Assembly (NCBI GenBank): GCA_027858965.1
Contig: JAQIBS010000244.1
Coordinates: 17,122-81,121 of the forward strand
Length of the DNA: 64,000 nucleotides
Origin: Kiritimatiellia bacterium
GTDB taxonomy: Bacteria > Verrucomicrobiota > Kiritimatiellia > RFP12 > UBA1067
Reading direction: 5' to 3'
Shown here: piece after piece, positions 15,601 to 22,864 of the stretch
How the letters are laid out: each line of letters opens with the position of its first letter
How positions within the stretch are numbered: position 1 is the first letter of the stretch
Notes under the pieces: model-generated
Seen by the model: only the letters and a program-made list of their open reading frames with translations
What the model was told of the DNA's origin: nothing
Databases searched by the model: none
Translations under genes and position numbers: made by a program

Positions 15601-17987
15601 ACGGCAATAGCGAGATCCTGAATCTGAACGCGCCAGCCGGAAACACATATCTGGGCGATACGCATATTCTAAATGGACGCGTAACCGTTGCAAACACAGC
15701 TGGATTCAGCTCAGGAGATCTGTATATTCACGGTGATGATCTGGTTGGAGGCTGTTTCCTCTTTGATTTTGCAGAAACTATTACCAATGCCATGCATCTG
15801 GCAGGCATAGGTGGCGCTCTCTATTACGGATATGGAGCGGTAAGCTTTCGTAACACCAGCGAAGGTGTTATTGATGCTCCGGTTGAGTTGATGCGTAATA
15901 CCCGCATAGGCGCTGATGGTGCTTTATCTGTGGGAAGATTTTCGCAATCTATCACTGGAACTGGGGAACTTGAGATTAATATAGCCCGCACAGATGTTTC
16001 TGCTGGAACAATCATTTTCGGTGCTGCTAACAGCTATAACGGCCGGACTGTAATCAATCAGGGAAAACTTAAGATTGATGAAGGCGGCACACTTGGAATT
16101 GGAGATGTTGTAAATAACGGCACTCTGATTTTTAACAACAGCTCTGCACAGATGGTTACCAACAGCATTGATGGCTCCGGCAAAGTTACGAAAACCAGTA
16201 GCGGCACACTGACACTCTCAGGCGATATCGATTGTGATATTGAGATTCAGGATGGCTCTGTTGTTCTGGCCTCCGGTGCCGTTCTGCCTGGCACAGGTAT
16301 CTCCGGCATACTGGATGTAAACGGACAGAACATCGCAATTAATGAATTGAACGGAACCGGATCAATTACCAACAGCAGCACTTCAACCGCAACTCTGGAT
16401 CTGGATATTGCGGCAGACACCGACTCAATCTACTGGGGTTCCATCAGTGATGGCGGCAATACCATCAGACTGAATAAAAATGGTGCCGGCACATTGATTC
16501 TTGGAGGAAGCAACAGCTACCAGGGAGAAACAACCATTTCAGAGGGAACTGTTAAACTCTCAACGGTTATTGATCAGGCTCCTTATCTGAGCGATATAGC
16601 GTATCAGCTGGATGCCAGCACCGCTAATACATTGACCCTCTCCGGTTCCAATGTAACCACATGGGCTGACTCCAGCGGTAACGGTAATGATTTTGTTCAG
16701 GCAATTGCAGATCAGTATAACCAGTATCCTTTCTATGTGGCTGATGCCATCAACGGCAAAGGTGCCATCCGCTTCGAAGGCAACTGGAATCGGCTCTATG
16801 CCACCAATACGGTTGATAACCAGACAGTTATTATCGTCAACAACAAAACGGGACAAATGGATCTATCAGGAATCTGGGGCAAAAGTGATGCGGATTACGG
16901 AGTTCGTGCCGCAAACTCAACAACGTGGCAGGATGGAGATCAGAATGATTTTGCGCGAGGAGCGGCCTTTTACGTCAACGGCGTTAATACACGAAGCTAC
17001 ATTCAGGGCACACCACATATGCTGACCGCTACATCGGCAACCGTTAAAAATTTCGCAGGAGCTGTCGGCGATTACTGGGGAAATGCTGGAGGATATCACC
17101 GCGCATATATCGGTGACATCGGTGAGGTGCTGGTTTATAAGACGGCATTGGATATGTCTCAGCGCCAAATCGCTGAAAAATATCTGAATGACAAATGGTT
17201 CGGCAATGCAGTGTCAACTGTACTGACCAATGTCCTGCCGGAGACTACCGATCTGATAGTTGATAAGAACGGCGTACTCGACCTGGCGGGATCAGTTCAG
17301 TCAGTCGCCTCTCTCAGCGGAGAGGGCAATATCCTCAGCAGCGGAGAGGGCAGTGCTGAGCTGACCGTTGGAACAGACAATAGCGACACCTTCTTTGGCG
17401 GTAGCATAGCTGACCTGAATTTATTCACAAAGGCAGGCAGTGGTCTTCTGACCCTCACCGGCATCAGCAGCTACACAGGAGAAACCATAATCTCCGACGG
17501 CACACTACGCCTCGGCGACGGCGCCAACCGACTCGATTCAGCCAGCTCGGTCACAGTTGAGAGTGGTGCCATATTTGATGTGAACTATACCTCACAAACT
17601 TTGGATTCCATCGGCGGGTCAGGCACGGTCATGGATTGCGATGGTTTGACAGTCACCGGCTCTGTTGCACCAGGCGGGGTCGGTGATGTCGGCACACTGA
17701 CATTTGATGGATCTCCTACGCTTTCAGGAGATTATTCATTTACCGCCGGCAGCAGCGTTGACCTCATCAGTGTGCAGGGTGATATTGATATCAGCTCTCT
17801 GGCTCTCAGTGTTGAAAATCCGGATGCACTCAACGGACTTTCATACCCCATTCTGCAATGCAGCGAAACTCTGACCGGCGCATTCAGCTCAGACAACCTG
17901 CCTGGTGGCTGGTCTCTAAGCTATGATTATGAGACAGGGGTTGCAACAATCAACCGCACTGTCGGAACGTTGATTATATTACGGTAA
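12645..17987 (+). CDS. giant secreted autotransporter-type beta-strand repeat protein with LamG-like insert
   Basis: The start at 12645 is chosen because CAGGAG precedes it by eight bases and a signal peptide follows (MKIAQVVMSIVVLFCTLTSFAADG); upstream in-frame codons add an implausible leader. The 1780-aa product is rich in autotransporter-associated beta-strand repeats of the form SGGLTVDGGA-LTI, YTGPTIVKGGTLTLGDG, YNGRTVINQGKLKI, YQGETTISEGTVKL and YTGETIISDGTLRLGDG. Around residues 1310-1520 sits a LamG-like module (YQLDASTANTLTLSG to EKYLNDKWFG) also found in the HzsA-like protein at 48228. No outer-membrane beta-barrel is seen; the protein ends in GTLIILR, a tail shared with others here. 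Likely surface adhesin or glycan binder. Confidence 0.85.
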   Translation: MKIAQVVMSIVVLFCTLTSFAADGVWSNAAGGNWSTASNWNGNTIASGAGASATLNGPIAAPVVIDADYTVGMLIASPYAYILNGETTARILKLDNGTNPSEVSVAAGGSLTTGVRLDAKNKGLIKTGPGLWTLNNRASNISGMVIEAGDVILDLGVGGDGLNVGDNTIELKSGTSLKYMDNNLINNTAVLDIRSGAVLDLNYKTDNFGAFTGNGVVSNLTTSQNFWLQDRTMTFSGYAYGTSGGNVRLFTPGTFVLGASNALEQVGVNMDVVDTMLAFTPGIGSFWLGWLKSINPITLEAQDDKPIQLSLGTSASSTIQADINGSGGLTVDGGADLTIHADTSYTGPTIVKGGTLTLGDGVTYNGAITNSSSITVMSGKTLNIENKNAMTYPNSITGKGYINKNQSSDISFNSMNMQGGQLNVNNGTAIINGGSSSNLSIRVDKGNALVVNGGHFIDSSINIISEGSLNGSSSVTLKNGSSENLNYYNNNLLSSLDVTGGDWHFDTSFSDYKKTFIYTQSGGKADFGVSKGMYNTNRVFGYISGGELNIRYVFPPRGLGLLVSGDGKVTMEGTQRLASDGWSYDFIITNNAYVKGDTIQLMSRGDAGSDLLLELAGGTLAFNSMNNDASNCDQDNTIQFNFNGGILRPKYSSTTYENPLYSTFSVFEGGALMDIATSGNYNFEPTLYSGLSGVEDGGLVKSGLGRLDLYNPMRYTGETVVNGGLLRTLSMDASPLSSNTVYIKNGEIRVQSGSSGSENLVQKLAYAAADDSLVFGGGAARLSLDRPSSGSLALEIGNSAATQDSALNRIDNGVLMVTPFEGLGASNFGVNESVVINGGLSTTNGMVAPYIMGTIWGNGWYGGSFLDYDGAKGLIEASYTSGLAGGASSVAELSSDASTDSAHVYALRLTGTDLTVNNGETLTIGDGINPAGLILNRNSSDYSSIQGGTVDFRNSEGIIYLSTYDSTGHTISSTIAGEKGLTITGYGNSEILNLNAPAGNTYLGDTHILNGRVTVANTAGFSSGDLYIHGDDLVGGCFLFDFAETITNAMHLAGIGGALYYGYGAVSFRNTSEGVIDAPVELMRNTRIGADGALSVGRFSQSITGTGELEINIARTDVSAGTIIFGAANSYNGRTVINQGKLKIDEGGTLGIGDVVNNGTLIFNNSSAQMVTNSIDGSGKVTKTSSGTLTLSGDIDCDIEIQDGSVVLASGAVLPGTGISGILDVNGQNIAINELNGTGSITNSSTSTATLDLDIAADTDSIYWGSISDGGNTIRLNKNGAGTLILGGSNSYQGETTISEGTVKLSTVIDQAPYLSDIAYQLDASTANTLTLSGSNVTTWADSSGNGNDFVQAIADQYNQYPFYVADAINGKGAIRFEGNWNRLYATNTVDNQTVIIVNNKTGQMDLSGIWGKSDADYGVRAANSTTWQDGDQNDFARGAAFYVNGVNTRSYIQGTPHMLTATSATVKNFAGAVGDYWGNAGGYHRAYIGDIGEVLVYKTALDMSQRQIAEKYLNDKWFGNAVSTVLTNVLPETTDLIVDKNGVLDLAGSVQSVASLSGEGNILSSGEGSAELTVGTDNSDTFFGGSIADLNLFTKAGSGLLTLTGISSYTGETIISDGTLRLGDGANRLDSASSVTVESGAIFDVNYTSQTLDSIGGSGTVMDCDGLTVTGSVAPGGVGDVGTLTFDGSPTLSGDYSFTAGSSVDLISVQGDIDISSLALSVENPDALNGLSYPILQCSETLTGAFSSDNLPGGWSLSYDYETGVATINRTVGTLIILR

Positions 17988-17999
17988 AATGTTTCTTTC

Positions 18000-18180
18000 G
18001 CCCCCTGCGGGGGCTGGGAATATTACCGGATACATGTCCACGGGTTTCACCCGTGGCTACACTCTTTCACCCGCTGCGCGGGTTAGAAATTACCCCTCGC
18101 AGAGGGCATACGAATTTAGCCTCGGGCAGCGCCCGTAGACTTCGAATGAGAAAAACACAATACCAGCCCCCGCAGGGGGC
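18000..18180. repeat. cluster of six short hairpins bounded by inverted copies of a G/C palindrome
   Basis: In order: GCCCCCTGCGGGGGC (18000-18014), CCACGGGTTTCACCCGTGG (18038-18056), ACCCGCTGCGCGGGT (18069-18083), CCCTCGCAGAGGG (about 18093-18105), CGGGCAGCGCCCG (18123-18135) and GCCCCCGCAGGGGGC (18166-18180). The first and last, with their flanks, are inverted copies. They fill the spacer between two co-directional genes. Confidence 0.8.
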
Positions 18181-18194
18181 GAGAGAATTATTAA

Positions 18195-20183
18195 ATGAAA
18201 ACCATAAACCGAATACTAACATTTATCATTTTAACAGCTCTTTGTTCCCGGGCGGCATCGCCTGAACTTGTCGAAAAAGTCAAGGCCGGCAAGTTGACAG
18301 AGGCGCGTGCATCCTGGTGGGGTTTTAATGCCGAGGATTCAACAGATGCTCTGCAGGCTGCGTTTGCTTCCGGTGCTAAGCGGCTGATTGTTGACAAACA
18401 GCCCACCCCCTGGATTGTAACTTCCCTTTCGCTTAGTTCTAATCAGGAGATTTTCTTTGAGGAGGGTGTGGAAGTGCTCGCGAAAAAAGGGGAGTTTATG
18501 GGGAAGGGCGACTCTCTTTTCCTGCTCTCAAATATCAGTAATGTAACTCTGCGGGGTTATGGTGCCACACTGCGTATGCGACGTGATGATTATGATGCTC
18601 CGCCGTATAAAAAAGCGGAGTGGCGTCATGTCCTGTGTATCCGGGGCTGTGCCAACATCAAGGTGTTTGGCCTGACTCTGGCGGAGAGCGGCGGCGATGG
18701 CATCTATCTGGGCAGTGTTAAAGGAGCACCATCCAATCTGGATGTTCACATCAAGGATGTGATCTGCGACAAAAACTACCGCCAGGGAATCAGTGTGATT
18801 ACCGCAGAAAATCTTCTAATTGAAAATACGGTGATGCGTGATACCGCCGGTACAGCACCTAGTGCAGGAATTGATTTTGAACCGAATAACGCAAATGAAC
18901 GGCTCAAAAATGTTGTGATGCGTAACTGCCTGACATCCAATAATGCGGGAGACGGCTATGAATTTTATCTGCCAAACCTGCATAAATCAAGCGAGCCGGT
19001 TTCAATTACTATTGAAAATTGCAAATCCATCGGTGACCGCGCAGCTGTGAGGGTTATCACCGGTAATAGCGATGAGGATGCCGTTAGAGGATCAATGGCT
19101 TTTGAAGGTTGTGAATTCAAGAGTTCCTTGAAAAGAGGCATTGAAATTTCCCGAAAGCCTGAGTATGGAATGAAGCTGGCCTTTAAGCAGTGTTCTGTTG
19201 TAGGATGCGGTTCGGGGTTAACCAATAAAACCGATGTCGCCTTTTCCAGCCGCGGCGGTGATGTAACACCCGTTGGAGGTGTCTGCTTTGAGAACCTGCA
19301 GATTATTCAGCCTTGCAGCCGACCGTGGATATCATGGTTTAATAATATTTTTGCTGATCAAGGTGTCAGCGGAGTATCTGGAGATGTCGTCGTTAAGTGT
19401 GATGATAAGGTAAAAACCGTTGCCCTAACCCCTGAATGGCTGCAGGCCAAATTCCCCCCGCGCTTTAATGTGCGTGTGCCAAGCGTGGATATTGACTGGG
19501 ACAGCATTAAGGTCGTCGATGCGTTGAAAGGGGAGCAGCCTCTGCAGCCCTTGCGCCTGCGCAGACAGGGGGAGTATCTCTTTTATGCCCAGGCGGGAGT
19601 TGAAGTTCTGTTGACCGGAAATCAGCGAAAGGTTGGTCGTTATGCTGTTTCAGATAAGCCTCTGTTGATTAAAACGCTGGGTGGAAAAACTCTTAAAAAG
19701 ATTAAGATGGCGGGTTTTAAGGAGAAGGTGAGTGTCAAATTCACCCCGAAGAAAACCGGAGTGTACCGTCTTAATGTAGACTCCGGAGGCAACTCTTTTG
19801 TTTTGAGAACAGCCAATGTACCGGTTGCATTTGACACCTCTGTTAACCCTGTCGGTTTGATCAGCAGTAGGGGTTCGCTTTATCTGTCGGTGGCAGCGGA
19901 AACAGAGCTGTTTGCTGTGCAGATTTCCGGCAGTGGCGATGCCGAAGCGGTTAAGGCATCTGTGTTTTCTCCGGAAGGAAAGCTGGTCTGGTCAAGTGAT
20001 ATGATTGTTGAGGTTGATCGCTTCACAGCAAATCACGGAGAGGGGCAGAAGGACGGTCTCTGGAGGATTAAGCTGGATCGTCCGTCGGAGGGCTGTTTTG
20101 AAGATTTTCATGTCTCAGCTCTGGGAGCACCCGGCTTCCTATTCTTAAACTCACAGCGCATCTGGACGGCACAAAAGAAATAA
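18195..20183 (+). CDS. secreted right-handed beta-helix protein (pectate-lyase-like fold)
   Basis: This 662-aa protein has a signal peptide (MKTINRILTFIILTALCSRAAS). Residues about 90-370 show parallel beta-helix repeats such as NISNVTLRGYGATL, NIKVFGLTLAESGGDGIYLG, DVICDKNYRQGISV, LLIENTVMRD and VVMRNCLTSNNAGDGYEF. This is the pectate-lyase/polygalacturonase-like fold used by many polysaccharide lyases and hydrolases. No catalytic signature allows a family call. The C-terminal third has two beta-sandwich-like regions. Follows the autotransporter-repeat gene on the same strand, separated by a hairpin cluster. Probably acts on a polysaccharide outside the cell, though a purely structural role is possible. 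Confidence 0.75.
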   Translation: MKTINRILTFIILTALCSRAASPELVEKVKAGKLTEARASWWGFNAEDSTDALQAAFASGAKRLIVDKQPTPWIVTSLSLSSNQEIFFEEGVEVLAKKGEFMGKGDSLFLLSNISNVTLRGYGATLRMRRDDYDAPPYKKAEWRHVLCIRGCANIKVFGLTLAESGGDGIYLGSVKGAPSNLDVHIKDVICDKNYRQGISVITAENLLIENTVMRDTAGTAPSAGIDFEPNNANERLKNVVMRNCLTSNNAGDGYEFYLPNLHKSSEPVSITIENCKSIGDRAAVRVITGNSDEDAVRGSMAFEGCEFKSSLKRGIEISRKPEYGMKLAFKQCSVVGCGSGLTNKTDVAFSSRGGDVTPVGGVCFENLQIIQPCSRPWISWFNNIFADQGVSGVSGDVVVKCDDKVKTVALTPEWLQAKFPPRFNVRVPSVDIDWDSIKVVDALKGEQPLQPLRLRRQGEYLFYAQAGVEVLLTGNQRKVGRYAVSDKPLLIKTLGGKTLKKIKMAGFKEKVSVKFTPKKTGVYRLNVDSGGNSFVLRTANVPVAFDTSVNPVGLISSRGSLYLSVAAETELFAVQISGSGDAEAVKASVFSPEGKLVWSSDMIVEVDRFTANHGEGQKDGLWRIKLDRPSEGCFEDFHVSALGAPGFLFLNSQRIWTAQKK

Positions 20184-20187
20184 CAAC

Positions 20188-20481
20188 TCACAGATTTTCG
20201 AGTGGTTCAGGCTCAGGATCTTTTTTCTTACCGCGATTTCTGCGGGTATGAACTCCCTTAGCTAACCACCCGACACTTGTCTCGAGGATATCTATCCCGG
20301 AAAGCAGAACAACAACAAGCAGTGAGATAGAAAGAGCTCCCTGAAAACAGCCGAATCCGACCAGTGCACCAATAGCAGACAGACCAGAATACTTGTTCGC
20401 ATCCCAGCGGCTTTGCCCCTGAGTTGACGTTCAAATCCTATAATCGCGCCACAGCAGATTGCAACGCACAGGCAGGCGACT
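20188..20481 (-). pseudogene. decayed MgtC/SapB-family membrane protein gene
   Basis: Reading the minus strand from about 20481, one frame gives CVAICCGAIIGFERQLRGKAAGMRTSILVC, shown here in two parts: CVAICCGAIIGFERQ and LRGKAAGMRT. This is the N-terminal MgtC signature. A second frame then gives SAIGALVGFGCFQGALSIS, LLVVVLLSGIDILE and a basic tail ending at TGA 20190-20188, matching the last membrane helix of MgtC. The middle of the protein is missing and the frame changes, so it is a pseudogene. The 5' end is lost where a dispersed CCACGAAG-TCGTAGC repeat begins at 20482. Confidence 0.7.
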
Positions 20482-20801
20482 ATGTTGCGCTACGAACTTC
20501 GTGGTTAAAAAAACGTACAAAAACAAACAGAAGAACTTATCTTTGTCGCAAGGATACGGCTTACAAAAAGAAACCATTTTTTAAGTTTGTAATTGCATAC
20601 AACCGTACGCATGCGTTATAGTGAATGCAGATTTGAGAGTTTTAACTAGAAAACAGAGCTCTGGCAGGTCAGATTGGCATAAAACAAAAATATGGTGTAA
20701 TTTTCATATCGGCTATTTACAAAAGCAGTAAGTATTCGAGATCCCCTTAAAATCTCTTGCCAACAAAAGCATGACGCAGGACCGCCAGCAAATACCAATA
20801 A
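20482..20801. other. dispersed repeat followed by FHA-activator leader
   Basis: 20482-20510 is a copy of the CGTAGC-CAACATAG/CCACGAAG element. The remaining 290 bp precede the activator gene and contain AT-rich text with TTGGCATAAAAC near 20673; no certain promoter, gene or terminator is seen. Confidence 0.5.
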
Positions 20802-22181
20802 GTGAATGTTATGAAAGATGATACAACCAACAGCGTGAACAACGGCACACTGGTTATCACCGACAGTGATAATCAACAGTGTCTGCGGGTCAGAAAAACT
20901 AAACTTCTTGTGATAAGTGGACCGCTTCAAGGACGCGAGTTCTTTATCAACCGTGATGTTTTCACCATTGGATCCGGCTCTCATAATGAGTTGAAAATTG
21001 ATGACTCCACCGTCTCGAAACGTCACTGTGAGATTATAGTGGATGAAAGCGGCTATCAAATCAAAGATTTAAACAGCACCAACGGCACTCAGGTGCAGGG
21101 AGTCCATGTGGATTCCGCTCACCTTGCCCCCGGCTCCGAGATTAAAATCGGCAAGGTCCGCATTGTTTTCTGTCCTCTACAAGACTCCAGCGACATTCCC
21201 CTCTCACGCAACGAGGCCTTCGGCGGTATGCTGGGACGCTCCGTGCCCATGCGCAGGATATTCTATTTAGCCGAAACATACTCCCCCACCGATGCTACCA
21301 TCATGATCACCGGTGAAACGGGAACCGGCAAGGAGATCCTGGCCGAGGAGATCCACAACCATTCCAACCGCCGGGACAAACAGTTTATGGTGATCGACTG
21401 CGCCGCTATATCTAAAGAACTTATTGAGAGTGAGTTGTTTGGCCATGTGAAAGGCTCTTTTACCGGTGCAAATGTCGACCGTCAGGGCGCCTTTGAACTG
21501 GCCGATGGCGGAACTGTTTTTCTGGATGAGATCGGTGATCTCTCCCCTGACCTGCAGCCAAAGCTACTGCGAGTGCTGGAAAAGAGAGAGATCCGCCGAG
21601 TAGGCAGCAACCAGATGCGTAAGATCAATGTGCGCATTATCAGCGCCACCAACCGCAATCTGTCCACTGAAGTTAATGAAAACCGCTTCCGTGAGGACCT
21701 TTTCTACCGCCTCTCCGTCGTACATCTGGAGCTGCCCTCCCTGCGTCATCGTCGTGATGATGTTCCTCTGATGGTCAAACGCTTCTTAACCGATCTTCAT
21801 GGCGATGGTGCCGTAGAGCAGCTCGCCGATTTCGATCGCACCATGGATATTCTCAAGCGACACGAGTGGCCAGGCAATGTACGTGAGCTCCGCAATTTAA
21901 TTGAACTGGCCTTCTATAGCGAAAAGCGCCCTGTTGACCTGAGCGCCTTCCTAAGTCTGGGACACCTGCGTGCGGGATTAACGGCTACAGAACCGGAGAT
22001 CAACTTTGAGACCGACAAGCCCTTTAAAGATGCAAAAAGCGAACTGATTGAGGACTTTGAAAGAACCTACCTCAAGGATCTTCTTGAACGCAATAAACAA
22101 AACATCTCCCGCTCAGCGCGTGAGGCCGGAATAGAACGCGCATATCTACAGCGGCTGGTACGCAAGTACGGCCTGAGATAA
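20802..22181 (+). CDS. FHA domain-containing sigma54-dependent transcriptional activator
   Basis: This 459-aa cytoplasmic regulator joins an N-terminal FHA domain (about residues 30-115, with FTIGSG, SVSKRHC-like VSKRHCEI and LNSTNGT motifs, which bind phosphothreonine) to an AAA+ sigma54-interaction domain. The latter has Walker A GETGTGKE (about 171-178), the sigma54-contact loop GSFTGA (218-223), Walker B TVFLDEIGD (about 238-246) and FREDLFYRL-V. The C-terminus is a Fis-type helix-turn-helix (SAREAGIERAYLQRLVRKYG). It would open sigma54 promoters, controlled by a Ser/Thr kinase signal rather than a receiver domain. GSFTGA instead of GAFTGA is a tolerated variant. It is the only such activator in the window and thus a candidate for driving the small RNAs at 4542-5040. 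Confidence 0.95.
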   Translation: MNVMKDDTTNSVNNGTLVITDSDNQQCLRVRKTKLLVISGPLQGREFFINRDVFTIGSGSHNELKIDDSTVSKRHCEIIVDESGYQIKDLNSTNGTQVQGVHVDSAHLAPGSEIKIGKVRIVFCPLQDSSDIPLSRNEAFGGMLGRSVPMRRIFYLAETYSPTDATIMITGETGTGKEILAEEIHNHSNRRDKQFMVIDCAAISKELIESELFGHVKGSFTGANVDRQGAFELADGGTVFLDEIGDLSPDLQPKLLRVLEKREIRRVGSNQMRKINVRIISATNRNLSTEVNENRFREDLFYRLSVVHLELPSLRHRRDDVPLMVKRFLTDLHGDGAVEQLADFDRTMDILKRHEWPGNVRELRNLIELAFYSEKRPVDLSAFLSLGHLRAGLTATEPEINFETDKPFKDAKSELIEDFERTYLKDLLERNKQNISRSAREAGIERAYLQRLVRKYGLR

Positions 22182-22229
22182 AGAAGTAGCGACAGGCGCT
22201 TTGCACTATGCTCTCTGCGCGTAATTGGT

Positions 22230-22235
22230 TATAAT
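22230..22235 (+). promoter_or_regulatory. candidate -10 box just before yjbQ
   Basis: A perfect TATAAT with TG two bases upstream ends 7 bp before the ATG at 22243. It suggests a leaderless transcript; no good -35 box is seen. Confidence 0.35.
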
Positions 22236-22242
22236 TACGCCC

Positions 22243-22629
22243 ATGAAAACATTAAGCGTCAAAACAAGCTCGCATGACCAGATGATTGATATCACAAGAG
22301 ATATCAGGACCGCAGTTGCGGAACTTGGCATCGAAGACGGGACAGTCACTATCTACACTCCGCATACAACCTGCGGTCTGACAATCAATGAAAATGCTGA
22401 CCCCGATGTGGTCCATGATTTTCTAAAGCAGCTTGAGCTTATGGTTCCCTGGCGACAGCCCTTTTACAAACATATGGAGGGCAACTCCGCCGCACATGTC
22501 AAGGCCTCCATGATGGGCTTTGCCCTGACCGTAATTGTCGAAGAGGGCATATTGCAACTGGGTACCTGGCAGGGAATTTATCTCTGTGAGTTTGATGGTC
22601 CCCGCACCCGCTCAGTATTTGTGAAGTAA
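22243..22629 (+). CDS. yjbQ: YjbQ/UPF0047 family protein (secondary thiamine-phosphate synthase-type)
   Basis: The ATG at 22243 is preferred to an in-frame TTG at 22225. The 128-aa protein has the UPF0047 motifs IYTPHTTCGLTINEN, HMEGNSAAHVKASMMG and LGTWQGIYLCEFDGPRTR. The conserved His, Cys and Glu residues form a metal-like pocket. Members can substitute for thiamine-phosphate synthase at a low level, but the main role is not settled. It lies 61 bp after the FHA activator on the same strand and is closed by a bidirectional terminator at 22734-22766. Confidence 0.92.
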   Translation: MKTLSVKTSSHDQMIDITRDIRTAVAELGIEDGTVTIYTPHTTCGLTINENADPDVVHDFLKQLELMVPWRQPFYKHMEGNSAAHVKASMMGFALTVIVEEGILQLGTWQGIYLCEFDGPRTRSVFVK

Positions 22630-22654
22630 ACCTAAAGCTGCTTTCAGCCGCAAC

Positions 22655-22736
22655 ACAATATCCTGTCTATCCTGTCTATCCATGTTAAATTTTTATTGGG
22701 TTGCGGCTATGCTGAGCTACGAACTTCGTGGTTAAA
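22655..22736. repeat. dispersed repeat: CCTGTCTATCCTGTCTATCC tract plus GCTACGAACTTCGTGG
   Basis: This is the reverse complement of the composite seen at 2928-2996: a GACAGGAT-type tract next to the CCACGAAG-TTCGTAGC-CAGCATAGC module. Confidence 0.7.
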
Positions 22737-22766
22737 AAAAAACCGACAGGATAATCCCGCCGGTCT
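22734..22766. terminator. bidirectional intrinsic terminator
   Basis: ACCGACAGGA (22742-22751) pairs with TCCCGCCGGT (22755-22764) through ten base pairs with a 3-nt loop. Nine A residues precede it (nine U on the minus strand) and TCTTTCTTT follows. It lies between the converging yjbQ and DUF1080 genes. Confidence 0.8.
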
Positions 22767-22864
22767 TTCTTTAAATTAAGGCCTTTTCAGACGTAGCCTG
22801 CTGATAAAGCAACCCTCCTCGATTCGATTCCGCGTAGCGAAATTAAATAACTCGGTGCGCCGAA

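Noticed and set aside
20430..20440. GTTCAAATCC as a tRNA T-loop
   Set aside because: No cloverleaf around it; it lies within the mgtC remnant. No tRNA or rRNA gene was found in the window.
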